Assembly: GCA_027596075.1 (NCBI GenBank)
Contig: JADGJC010000185.1
Location: forward strand, 17,273 to 81,272
Source of the DNA: Rhizophlyctis rosea
Lineage: Eukaryota > Chytridiomycota > Chytridiomycetes > Rhizophlyctidales > Rhizophlyctidaceae
DNA: 64,000 nt
Direction: 5' to 3'
The notes below the pieces were generated by a model, which saw only the letters and a list, made by a program, of their open reading frames with translations, ran no database searches and was not told the origin of the DNA. Of the stretch, positions 10,801-23,400 are shown in pieces; position 1 is the stretch's first letter; every line of letters begins with the position of its first letter. Both the position numbers and the translations under genes were made by a program.

Positions 10801-13023
10801 ATCTAAAATGTGGCATAAACGGGATGTCGCTGGTGAGATGCCATGGTTCTTTCTTCAATGTACTTATGACTTTTGAAGTCCCATCTCGCAGTCAAACAAG
10901 ATTGAACGGTTCCCAAATGATCTCCCATAGGGTCGACTCTTTCTGTCAACAGCAGCCCAAACCCATTCCGTCCCATTGATCCCGCCCCCAACTGACCTCA
11001 TGAGCCCAGAAAGCCATAAAAACCGTCTTATCCAGATTCGCATTCCACGCCGCCTGCTTCTCATTCTCCAAATCCTCCAAAGCAATGCGTAATGCCTCTG
11101 TTCGATCCGTGACGATTTCCTCAACATGCTTCAATGCATCGTTGCGTTCGGCCAAGAGACTGGCATAAACAAGTACAGTAAACATTATGACAGCGGATGC
11201 TAGTTGGCCCCTGTAGATGATTGCGCCGCAATCATTGGGCCACAGTGAGAATGGTACAGCTGCGCGAAATTGGAAAGGTTCGAATCTCTTACCATAGAAA
11301 CTGATCGACAATTGGCGTGTCAACTTCCAGCGCAGAGGGATGTTCGTAGCGATACAGCATGCCATGAAGCCAAGATGCAGCCATGATCAGGACAGATATG
11401 GAAGCGCCCCAGCCGTTCGAGACAGTTGTTACTGCGAGAATCTGAGACATGTCAAGCAAAGAGAATGCATGCCAAAATCAATTCGATATCATGCTTCGGT
11501 GAAATATGAGTTGCAATATTACCATAGGGTAGGCAATGAACACCGCAACGAACATGACCAATATCGTCGCTCCATAGCATGTAATCAAAGCCGCTGGGAT
11601 AACCAATAGGGCAATGAGCAATATGAGAAAAGATATGGATGAGAAGGGACGCGTGCGGATGAAGCTGCAAAGATTTCGACGAGGCGGTTGAGATTCGATG
11701 AAGAGGGGTGCTACGAGCCTGCGGATGTAAGGGCCATCATTTAACAGAGAATGAGTACCTCAATCACGCATATCGTGCCAGAGAAAATTGCAACAATGTC
11801 TTTCAACTTACAAGATCGCAGCGAATTCCCGCACCAACCAGCGGTAGACCAAGTATCCAAACGAGAACTCGAGATTCAATCCATTCATCTGCGAGAGCGC
11901 CGCTACAAGGGCTGCGCACAGTGGGATGATGGCCACCATGCAGATCAAGAACACAAGGAGATGGGCTCGTCTGCAGAGAACTATCGGTCCAGGCCCAGTG
12001 ATCATGCGGCATGCTACAATGGTTGCGAAGGAAATAAGCTGTGGTTGGGTTTGTAAAATGAAAAGAAAAAGAGTGTGGCAGAGGACAGGTCAAATGACGG
12101 AGCAAGGATTGAAATGCGATACAAAAAAATCACCGACATAGTTTTGCAAAATGTTGTTGAATGTGAAAATAGCAGCTTTGCTCCAATTCTGGTGACCACC
12201 GTAGGAGTTGAAGTATTGAATTATGGGTATTGGCACCATCATTAGCAGCCGCATTCGAGGGCGGAACGCAACGAAGCTACCGATGACCTGTCCTGCAATT
12301 GACAATCGTGTGGCGCCGTGTGAGCGAACAAAGCCATCGCAATTCAAGACGACGAGTTGATACATTACCGCTGGCCGGCCATACGGCCGCAAAAGCGTCA
12401 TATCGCATGCTGACGGATTTGCGTATGCTCACAGTGAAGATTGCGAGGTTCAAGAAGGCGTATATGATCTGCCATGGAAATTTTCATGAGGATTATGCTC
12501 CAAAATTTGGAAGAATGAGCAGGTTGCGAGGTTCTTGAGAATGATCATAATATCATTACCATGAAACACCAATCTCTCCGTGTGCACGACTGCGACTCCA
12601 CAAAAATTCCCTTCACGTAGTGCCAGCCCTGTAGAAAGCGAGTTGACCTAATCGCCCACTCCGGCAAATGTCAAAATGGTCACCAACCCTACAGCAGCAA
12701 ACCTGCACCGCCTTCTTCTCCTGTTTGACATTGATCTCCAACCCACTTTCATAACATGCAGGTACAGTCTTCCACCACTCCCCCAACCCATCACAAAATT
12801 TTATCACATATTCCTTCACCATCAAAGATGGCTTCCCCTCGGGCATGGTTGTGACGGTTTCGCGCCGACTCTGCAAGCGCCTTGCCTCTTCGGCATCTTG
12901 AGACGCCACCTCGTTCCTGATACAGCTGTCGTCGTCGCCGGATTCGGGAGTGCAGTTGCCCTCTTCGCTATCTCCAGTTCGGCGAAGAGAGTCTTGGAGC
13001 TGAGCGGAGTTCATTATCACCAT
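7841..13023 (-). CDS. MASE1-sensor hybrid histidine kinase
   Basis: Integral-membrane hybrid kinase of about 1,315 residues in 14 exons. Proposed exons (high to low): 13023-12703, 12647-12570, 12468-12369, 12292-12138, 12038-11812, 11718-11523, 11441-11293, 11210-10997, 10802-10662, 10566-10479, 10373-10198, 10127-9482, 9399-8173, 8070-7841. The sum is 3,948 nt, exactly in frame. A cytosolic N-terminus is followed by a multi-pass region (about 133-450) laid out like bacterial MASE1, with VWPASG, alternating hydrophobic helices, LVAPLF and a final helix running into a coiled coil. The H-box FWAHEIRNPLHAI is formed across an intron (His near 479). The N-box is RLQQIINNLLGNAYRF, G1 is EDGGMGV, and GGSGLGLPITRS again crosses an intron. 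A Ser/Pro/Gly-rich insert of about 130 residues interrupts the ATPase domain. The receiver has IVDDSSIN, Asp near 1227 in MDVVMPVMEG and GKPF. ATG at 13014 is an alternative start. Confidence 0.87.
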
Positions 13024-14408
13024 TAGAAGGCTGATTGGTTGCGGGTGCAACTTATATTCTGGCGGGCATTGTCTCCCACCATAGATTGTGGGCGGATTGC
13101 CGAGAGCTAGCAGCACGTTCCTGTAAAAAGGGGGCGGAGCACGCGGAAATGGTCCAGTCCAGCAGATGAGTTTGTGTGTGCCTGGAGAAGCCGACTTATT
13201 GTTGCCACCAGAGGTGAAATATGCTAAATCGAACTTATTTTCCACTGTGTGTGCGTTATCGTGCTGGTAAAATTTGGGATTGGGGACATATCCATCAAAG
13301 AAAATTATGTTGACAGGTCCATCCGCATCCCAGTGCCGAGGTCAGTCCAGAGTGTCCTGCTTCATGCGCTGCCTCCGCAGAGATCCGTGATCAGGTCGGA
13401 GAACCTGCAATCCAGCGAGAGGAGTTCGAGACCTGAATTGTGAGGATCTGGGCTGAATAAATTGAATGGGCGGAGGCTGCATTGGCGCAGTCATTTGGGA
13501 AACTGGATCCCTGCCACCCCACCTTTGTTGGGGTGGGATCTTCTCGTTGCAGTCAAGATTGAGCACGGATTCCAACGGTGCTCTCACACTGATCATGTCA
13601 TAGTCTATGATCGATCGGAAGTCCGGTGTGCAGGCACCGTTCAAAAGCGTGCTGTTCCCTCAAATCACAAATAGGACCCTGAAACAGTGTAATTCCCAAG
13701 ACTCCCAAAATTCCAATTTCCCAGCCTCCAATCCCTTACGTGACGGGATCTCTGTAATGCATTATGCTTTTGATGGTCATTGCATTCTTGTCACTCGGAT
13801 CTGCTTCTAGTCAAAATATCAAAATTTGGAATTGACTCATCTTAGCAGGATGGACATGAAGGCAGGTGTACCATAGCAGTGCTGTGTCACCAATCAGGGG
13901 CCTTACTGGCCCTTACACCATCGCCCGACTGATGTGCATACAGATGTTGAGCAAAGCTGTCGCTGCGTATAGGTTGTCGTTTACAATAATTTGCCCCGCC
14001 ACACTTTTCCGCAAATTCTGGCAAGCACGGGTACATGCATGCGGTAATGATTCCGAGTTATTAGCAATACGTTAACAGCCCTGCATAGAAATGCATGATT
14101 ATAATTTGTTACTTTACTGTGTGCATACTACTACACAATGCATTAGCGACTGCCGTCCGTACTACCAGTGGTGGGTAGGCATAACCGGGGAAGTTGAGAA
14201 CCCGTGGCGCATAGTGGCTGAATGTGGCGCCGCCTTGGAACGCCACACTCGTCTGGCCCTCCCTCATGAGGCCTCAGCTTCCCGTCCCACCCTCTCTGTT
14301 GCATCCTCCATCTTCTCACATAGCACGATCTTTCCCACAGTCGCCATTTCGACTTCCTGACCGTGAACTCACCAAGAGGAACTCTTCAGCTCAATCGGGT
14401 GACACACC
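13024..14408. other. Divergent intergenic region
   Basis: Lies between the divergently transcribed MASE1 kinase and the SZT2-like gene, so both promoters should be here. Open frames at 13,342-13,644 (-) and 13,866-14,360 (+) have no recognisable domain and look non-coding. Confidence 0.5.
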
Positions 14409-17400
14409 ATGACAACCGGACATCCTGCAAGAGCGGGTACACCTGGCGGTGAAGGTTACGCATCGTCATCGTCAACTGGGAGCGTGAGTTGGGCCCGTTC
14501 CCACGTCGGTTTGCCCAAGCGAATGTGCTTTAACTGAGAAGATATCACAGCGTCGGCCAAAGTCTTCTCAAGTGGAGGAAGCCACTGCCGTGGCGCTGTA
14601 TGTTCGTGACCCTTTTCTATTCTCACGCTGTCTTCACGATCAGTGGATATTGAAGCATATGCTTCGGCCTTTTGAACTGGGACCGCAAAACGTAAGGGGA
14701 AAGCGCCGTGAACTTGTTCATGGAACAGACAGCTTGAGAGTTTGCTCGTCCATAGTTTGACGTCTGGATATGCAGGATACAAACTTTGAAGTCCTCTCAG
14801 TTTCCACCGATGCTCCCTCATTTCCCTGGTTTCATCCCTCACTCATTCCGCTTCAAAGTTCTGAAATCTCCATCTCCTCAACCACATCCGCGCAATCCCG
14901 CTCTAATCTACTCAAGCACGAGCCTCGTGAATCTTCACCACTTCGACCATCGTCAGATCGAAAGTACCGGCTGATACCAAACACGCGTGTCTCCGTAATC
15001 GGAAGTCGATACAGGATGGTGTTTGTGCTTGATTGGAGCGCATCGATGTCGGTCATTGATTTGAGTGGAAGAGCCAAGGTGTTGAATTCTATAGCCTTTG
15101 AGACGTAAGCACCATATCTACAGGAAACGACATGCACTGATTGCTGACTGTCCCTTTTGATGTCAGGGTGTGCAAGTGCTTGGACGGTCTATGTAGACCA
15201 TTCTCAATCGATAAGACCACACATGGTGGCTCTTTTGATGTAAGTTGCATGGCATCATCGATGTCCCGTTCATCTCATTCACGCGAGCACATCCAGATAT
15301 ACCCAGAATTGTACATAACCATCATCGCTGACTGCGGAACAACATACTTCCGGAGCGGCCAATACCCCCGTGCAGCAAATTACAGCAAAACCTTCCCCAT
15401 GCGCGTCTTGCTGCAGGACGTCGTGTTAACCCGCGATAATCTCATGGCGGTAGCCGAACGACTGTACGATGCTATCAACGCTTATGAAGATGAGTTTGTC
15501 GTACAGAGGCAGAAAGATACCGAAGCAGCAGCAGCCATCGCATACTTGCCGCCCAATATCACGCCTGACGAGAGAACGTCGGGCAGTTATCATATGGCAG
15601 ACTCACAGGATCCGGCCAAGGAGGGTATATTCCGCACGATCAATCATGGTCTGTTAGCACTAGATCAACTACCGAAAGACGCATTGCCCGTCATGGTCTT
15701 AGTGACGGATGGAGTGGTGAGCGATGCTTCGACGGCAGATCCCCTAGCACACAGTGTCTTCTGCCGAATGGTCAAAAACCACGTGATATTCACTGTCCTC
15801 CAGACTGGCTCGACCAATGGTTTCACCCCGACAGTCAATTACGGCCACGTACCGGACAACGAATTTCTCCGCTTCATCGCCTCAGCAACGTACGGTAAAA
15901 TACTCTACTCATCGGACTGCAAATACTTGGAAGCCGACGCATCACAACCCGTGCCTACCGAAGCCCTCCCGCCCAATTTTTACCATCGCCAACTACTCTT
16001 CCGTGAACGGTCTTTTGTTAAAGTCAACAGTGAAGCACTGTACCGCTTAACCCACGATGGGGGCATTCAGAGACCGGTAGACATACCTCGCGTCAAATTA
16101 TTAAACACAGGGGCGGAGGGCGGGTTTGCGGAGTTTGGTGCTGGCGAGGTCAGATTCCCATGGGAACCCAACTCCCGTCCGCCCGTCGTGGCGGAAATCC
16201 TCTGCGGGTACAGAGAATACACCGTTTCGACTCCCGTACAACACATTGTCTCCGCTCGATTAAATGAAGGCTTCTCCCTCCGCTCCATCAACCTCAGCCG
16301 TCGTCCCAACCGCCCCGACAAAGTGGAAATCATCCTCTCCTTACCCTGGCTGACCAACGTTACAATCTTCTATACTATCAAAACTACGTGGGTGGACAAA
16401 TCGAGGGAAATACTAAGTGGAGCCGCACCGGGGAAGGTACCACGGGTTGAGTTGAATGTTTTGGCTAATCATGGGTTTGCGATCTTCTTCATCAATGTTG
16501 GCGGGTTTGAGAGTGGGATTGGGAGAGGTGGCAGTCAGCAAGGGGTTCTGGGGAAGATGCAGGAGAAGCTGGGGAAGCTGCATGCGGTTTTGAAGGGAAT
16601 CTTTGAGGGGGATGAAGTTTTCAAGGTTGGTGATTACTTGTAATCTGTTACGTTACGTTTTGTTTACCTTTCACGGCTGTTTGTTTACTAACAAGTCATT
16701 GGTTCGATGTAATATTCTTAAATTTTCCATTCATCACATTGCATATATAGGTCCTAACCTCTTTCAACACAAAGTACGCCCTGCAATCCATTCCGCAACT
16801 CGATCCACGCTCGTTCGTCTCTTTCACCGACTCACAATCCCTCTCCCGCTCCTCGTCCCAAACAACCGACCAATCCAACTACTGGCACATCCTAGCACAA
16901 ATCATCACCGCGAGGGCTGAATCGTTCCCGGAATGGGAATGTGACGTCATATTGCGGAGTACGAGTGGTTTTAGCGGTGTAGCGGGTGTCGGCGGCGGTG
17001 GCGGTCGGAATGAGGGGAGGGGTGGGGGTGGGGGCAGGAGGCAGGTTGCAATGATGCTTTTGGGGCAGTGGTGTGCTGGGTGGAGTGGGTTCGCAGTTGG
17101 ACGAGGGGTTTGGATCAAATTTTTGGAGGGTGGCGGGGAGGCGGTCGAACGGGATGGGGATGGAAACGGACAGCAGAGACCAAAAGGATTTCTGTTGCTA
17201 CGATTGGTGATGGAGAATGATTGTGTTGCGACGCTGAAGGTTGTGTTTTTCAACGCTTCCCTTGGCGAACGCAAGAGTGTTATTTCGGATATTGTTAAGG
17301 GTGTTGCGGGGGTGGAGCATTCTGTGCGAGGGTCGGCGGTGAAGTTCCGGCCACTCGTGGTCGTGAGGGGGGAAGTTGGGAAGAGAGTTGTGAGATGGGT

Positions 17401-20400
17401 GTTTCGAGAAGGTGATGACGAGGATGAGGAGGAGGATGATGACGAGTCTGTATATGGAGATGAGACGTCGGCTGGGAGGAGTTGGAAAACTAGACGGGCT
17501 TTCAGGAACGCAGAGTGCATTGCTCCGCCGTTCGTGAGAAGTTTCTTGAGGCAGCGCAGATGGGTCTGGTTGGCAGATGTTGACCGTGTTCCATCGCCTT
17601 CTCGCCCTTCTGGTGCGGTCTCGAGAGGTATTGCTGGCGGGAAGAGGGCCGGAGAAAAAGGGGGAGGAACTGGACATCGTCGGTTGCCGTTGTCCGAGCT
17701 GGTGTTTTTGGTTATGTACCGGTGTCGGCTGGAAGAAGGGTTTCTGCTGGTCGGCGAGGGGGAGGGGAGTGTGACACTGTTCAAGGAGATATTGGTCCCA
17801 CGGTCTAGGCGGCTGAAAGGCAAAGATGGATCTGAAGGGGATGGTGCAAGCACTGTCGATGAGGAGGAGGTTGAGAAGAAACATTTGAGACACGTGGCGG
17901 ATTCGGTATCGTGTGGTGTACAAGTGTGTTTGATTCTCGATCGGCGAACGGGAACAGTGGCGGCGGAGATTTGGTGTGAAGCAGTTATTGCTGGGATCGG
18001 AGGTGCTGCGGTTGATTTGAGGGGGTTGGAGGAAGCGGATTGGAGTGTTGTGACTGCGTTTAGGGAGGTGTTTCAGGATGTTTATGAGAGGGTTTTGGCA
18101 AGCGATAAGGGGCTTGTGGGGAGGTGTGTCAGCTGGGAGAAGGTGTGGGAAAGAGGAAGATGGGGCGGCAGTGGGACGGTGAGTGGGGATGATGGGGGCA
18201 TTGGGGGCTTAATAGGAAGTCCAAATGATAGTTCAAACAGCGAGGATGGGCAAGGGATGGGAAACGTTGTGGAAACGGAGTACGGTGTTGGGGGGTTGTT
18301 GGAGAATGCTGGGTTTGTCATGGTTGCCTATGAATTTTTGGATGTGGTCGGTGGAGAGGTGAAGGAGGTGGTCGCAGCAATGAAGGAGTCTGGTACGAGC
18401 GCTGCAGGTCCAGGTCTTGGTGAGGGATTGCCATTGCAGAGAACGAATACCACGGGATCTGCGACTGGAGGGAGCGGATGGGTTGGTCCCAGGCCGGCGG
18501 TGGGGGAGAGTGGCATGAGTACACCCACCAGGGTTGGGCCCGGAGTCGCGACGGAGCGCCAGGACAATGGAAGTGGGATCGGCGGTCCTCCGGCAATGCT
18601 GCGTGCCTCGACTTCGTTCTACAGCAGGGGTTCAAGTTTGAACGTTAACTTGAAAAATCCTGCGCCGGGGATGAGTGGGGCATTGTCTGCCGGGGACTTA
18701 ACGTCGAGCATGGGGGTGAATGTCGTCCCGGAATCGGCGAAGGGAAGTTTTATCGACACGACCTATGGTGCGGGGTGGGAAAAAGTTTATGGATTGGACA
18801 GCGTTATTGCGGCTCGAACGAGGCGGGAAAGAGTTGATGCAATGGTTTGGTGGTTTTTGAGTCAGGGAGTGTGTGCGGTTACGGATGCGGAGATAGAGTC
18901 TTCTGCTTCCGCGGATGAGAAGGGGAATGTCCTGGAGGAAGTTTGTGGTAAAGTTTGCGATGTTCTCGGCAAGGAACGGAAGCTTCTGATGAGGGACGTA
19001 GTGGGTTGCAGATGTTTTGTGAAGGTGAAGGATGATGAGAGTTTCTTGTTGATTTTCGTGCCGAGATGTAACATGGGAGGCGCCGATGTGGGTGGTGGTG
19101 GAGAAGTGATTGGGACGAGCGCAATCGGCATCACGATATTTGAATGCTTCAGGATGGCCCCATCGGCTTGGACGGGCCCCGCTGCTATGAAGGCATTTGA
19201 ACCAGCAGACAAGGACGCAAGAATGCAACGTGGGAGTGGTGAGGTAGAAGTCGTGGATGCCGAGGGGTTGGACGGAGTGAGTGGGACTTTTGTCGCCTAT
19301 CGCCGTTCCTCTCGATCCACTTTGGAACTCTCGCCCACATCAACAACCTCACGATTCGACGTCGGTACATGCTTGTCGGAATTCGGTCAAACATTCTTGT
19401 CGGTGCTCAATGGGACCTTCGCAACCGCGTTCGCAAAAAGCGTTTATGCGAGTTTGTTACTGGGGCAGGAAGTTGTCAGCGCCGATTTTGCGCGTGCTCT
19501 TGACGGATGTGTGGAGAGTTCGATCGATTTGGATGTGACGCAGTATTTGAATTTGCGGTGGCTTGGGGGCGATTGGGACGGGTTGTGGGACGAAGGGGAG
19601 GTGCAGGAGCGGTTCAAGGAAATCATTGGAGAAGCATTTGAAGAGGTTGCGGGTTTGGTGGATGAGGATGGGAGAGGCAATGTATATTTCTATCGGCCGA
19701 AAGATTTGGTAGCCAGTGATGGTGGTGGGGAATTGACGGCGGAAAAGTTGGTGAGGGTTCTGGGGTGTGCGGAGTCGCCGCTTTTCGTAAGAACGGAATG
19801 CTCGTTCCGGAAGAGTAACGTGTATGATGTGGAGCATACCCAGATTCCGGTTGTTGGGTTGCCGAAGGGGTATTGTGTGTCTAGGGAGAGAGGAAGCGGT
19901 GGGACTCGAAAGGGGTCGAATGCTCCATCTAATGATGGTGAACACGACCGCGAGAAGGAGGGGAAATCTGGTGATGGGAATGAGGAAGTAAGCAGTGGGG
20001 GTGGAGAGGAGCCAGAAGTAGACTTCACACCCAGTGGTGTGGGAACGGAGAGCAATCCTATCGAGAGCATGGACGGCACGCGAGCGATTTTGCACGTCAT
20101 TTGTATGACGGTGCCCAATGGCAATACCGTGGGTGGCGGTATCGGAGTTGGAAGTGAACTTGAGGACGGATTTGGGAGTGGGACGCCAGGGGAAGAGTGG
20201 GAGCCCACTTTGTCACGACAGAGTTCGGCGGTAGATCTGAAAGATGATATCGTGGCGGATGTGGAGAAGCGGGCAGCCTTAGATATATTGAGGAAGAAGT
20301 TGGAAACGTTGATTGAGGATGAGGTTTTACATGGATTGTTGTATTTGAAACCGGTGCAGGATGGGACGGTGCGGGTTGTGGAGCGGATTTTGGGGGAAAG

Positions 20401-23400
20401 ACATATGTATCCTTTGAAGTTGGGGGATGTGACGCCGCCTGGGGCAAAGGAGGGGAAGGCGGGTAGTGCGTTGTTTGTGGCGGAGCAGGTGGGATGCAGC
20501 TTGGGTGTGAACTTGCCGCTCCACTTTGTCAAGAGCGGGATGGATGAGGCGGTGTTTTTGGAGGAGTTTAGGAAGATGGTGTTGAATGGGTACCGCATTG
20601 TTCAAGCGGGGGAGGGATACTACATTCAGGTCGCGAACAGTGAAACCGACGAAAGTGGCGATGAAATCGCAGCGGGAGGGGAGGGCGGAACCAGTAGTGA
20701 CCCCACGATGACACGCGAGCAATCGTTTTGGTTGATCGTGACGGCATCGGGGGCTGCTGTCCAGATGCGGTTCTTCTCGAAAGTTTTGGGAGCTTTGGAG
20801 CGGCTGGGCATCATTCGGGAGATTCGACGGGCGGTTACTGAGTGCTGTGAAAGGGTCAATCGGTTGGCGTTGTTGCAGGATTTGAACGAAACGCATGTGG
20901 CGAGTAGATATTTGATCTCGCCGGCCCCGTCCGTTGAGGAAATTAAAACGGAAGAAACTGATGATGACGGGCTGTCTTCCCCTGGTAGTCCTAGATCTAT
21001 CACATTTGAGGAGGAGACGGGCTTTCAAACACGACAAGGTTTTTCTGCTGGGCGATTCTCATGCCCAATCGTGTTCCAGCATGTGTTTCCTGTGCATTGG
21101 CGGCTGAAGCCATTGCAAGCTCTCAATCATGTTGTGGGATCTTTGCAGCCGATGGCCATCAGTAACAGACGAGATATGTTTGTGTTTGCGCAGAAAGAGA
21201 AAGTGTTCTACATGCGTTTGGGCATTGAAGAGGTGGAGGTGGAGGGGACCAGAGGAGAGGAAGGGGAGGATGTTGGAGGGAAAGCTGGAGATGCGGGATT
21301 GTTCCTTGAGGAAAAGATTGCGGATGCGGTGACTGTGTCAGTTCAGACGGAGGAAAAAGGGAAGAGCAGCACAAATTCTCCTGGAGGCAAGCAACAACGA
21401 GAAAAAGATGTCAAGCACGCTCCAGCATCCAGTACAACCGTTCAAGCGGCGGCGTCAGGAATCCCTCACAATGTCCAAACATCGGCCTCCACTGCGTCTC
21501 GGACGGAACATGCCATCATTTTGGAAGTGCGCGGTGTTGACTCTCCAGGCCCGGAAATTACGGAAGAGTTCGTAGCGCTCATTGACTCAAAGTTGAACGT
21601 TATCACCCAGTTTGTGGTATCAACATTCTTAGCTCGTAACGTGACGCTCAAACTTGGCGGCGCGGATGTGGATTTCGTGCTGCCCGTTGCGAGAAGGGTA
21701 GCGCCAGTGCGACAGGAATGGTTGATGGTTCCGCGGGTGGTGAGGAGCGGGTACATTTTCCTGCTCCTGCTGAAACAGAACTTGCTGACGTATATGCACT
21801 CGTTAACGGGAGTTGAAGTTGCGAATGCGTTGAGAAGACACTATGAGAGGGGTTTCGGATGGGGTAGGAGAGTTAGTGATGTGCAGCATCAAGGCAGGGG
21901 AGCAGCGAATGCGACGCATGAAGTGCAAATTGGTGACTTTGCCTTTTTGTACAATTGCTTGCCGACGCGAAATCCGTCTGTTGTCGAGGCTGCGGTTGGG
22001 CAGGGCATTGCGTGCGTGTGTTTTGCGCTGGTAGACAGCGAGGGGCATGTGGTGCTGGAAGCGGATGGGGAGACGGTTGATGGGTGTCCCGGTGAGGTTG
22101 TTTCTCGGGAGGAAATTATTGATTCGACGAGGTGCGTGGAAAGGCTTTCGAGTTTTGAAGACACGAAGGGGAAAGAGGGCACGAGAGTGGTTATCGAAGT
22201 ATGGACGCAAGGGTCGGTCAATGTGGACGGATTGTTTGATCAGTTGGCGGCGACCTTCCGGGATACATTGACGGATTATGTCATTGAAGCCAGTATTGGA
22301 AAATTGGTGCATGGGATGCAGCAGAAAGGAGTGGCGATGAGCGATTACTTTAGTGAAGGGATGGGAGGCGCATATGGTGGATCAGAACCTACATCTCCTG
22401 CGGTACAGGATGAGATTGTCGGAAAGGAGGAGGTTCCTGCCGCTGGTGCTGCTGGGGCGGTTGATGAAGAGGATACGATCGGTGAAAACGTTGGCGAGTT
22501 TTACGAGACGGTATTGGAAACTCTGAAGCGAGCAGTCGCAGAGAAGAATCCAATCGTGCAGGAATTGACGTCTCCGGTGCGGTTAGGGATGTGGAAGATG
22601 GAGGATTTTGCTGCGGAAGTGCAGGAATTGTTGATGGAGACAAGCCCCTTGTTGGCACCTGTCGTATTGAGAAAGAAGAATGATCAGGATGGGCCATTGA
22701 GATTTGAGGTGCATAAAAGCAAGGGGAAGGGCGGCGATGCATCCGGATCAATGGAATCATTGGATCATGTCGACAAAGCTAGTGGCATGAATCTGTTCTT
22801 GATCGTATCCGGATTGCATAGTCTGAATGCCCGTTATGGGCTCTGGCGCCCGATGATGATCAATAGAGAACGGCAAAGCTCATTTGGATCCGATTCGTCT
22901 AGTTTCATCACCATGCCTGCTGGCGCTGCCTCAGCAGCTCCCGTGCCCGCGGTCACTGGTGCAGGTGTCGCACCCAACATCATACAATCGCATGTGCGCC
23001 GATCGTCTGTAGAGGATTCAGCTTCTGAAACGACAACCAATGCATCGGGAGGGTTGCGCTTGCATAACCGAAGGGCATCACGAGCCAGTGGCGGAGCAGA
23101 TGCGTCAGTCACTTGGGGCAAGTCTCAGATGGATCAGGTTATGTATTATGCGGGCGGACTCCATCCAACCTCCGTAGATATTGGCGGACGGAGTTGCTTC
23201 TTGCTCATCGCCATTGAGGGCGCAACGGTGACAACCTTTACGTACAATTGGAACAGGGGTTATGTGGAGCAGGTGTTTGGCAGGATGTTGAGAGTATTGA
23301 GTTGGAATAACATTCGCATGCAATTTTTGGAGAAGGAAGGGTGGAATGAAAGAGAGATTGGGGGCGCTACCGCGATGGGCGGCGGGGTTGGAGGATTTGA

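Noticed and set aside
11270..11295. B-box-like GGTTCGAATC as a possible tRNA
   Set aside because: No pairing T-stem, A-box or acceptor stem surrounds it, and it lies in an intron of the MASE1 kinase.
16879..17923. Long minus-strand open frames opposite SZT2
   Set aside because: They are Ser/Pro/Thr-rich mirror images of the Gly-rich sense strand and lack domains and splice context.
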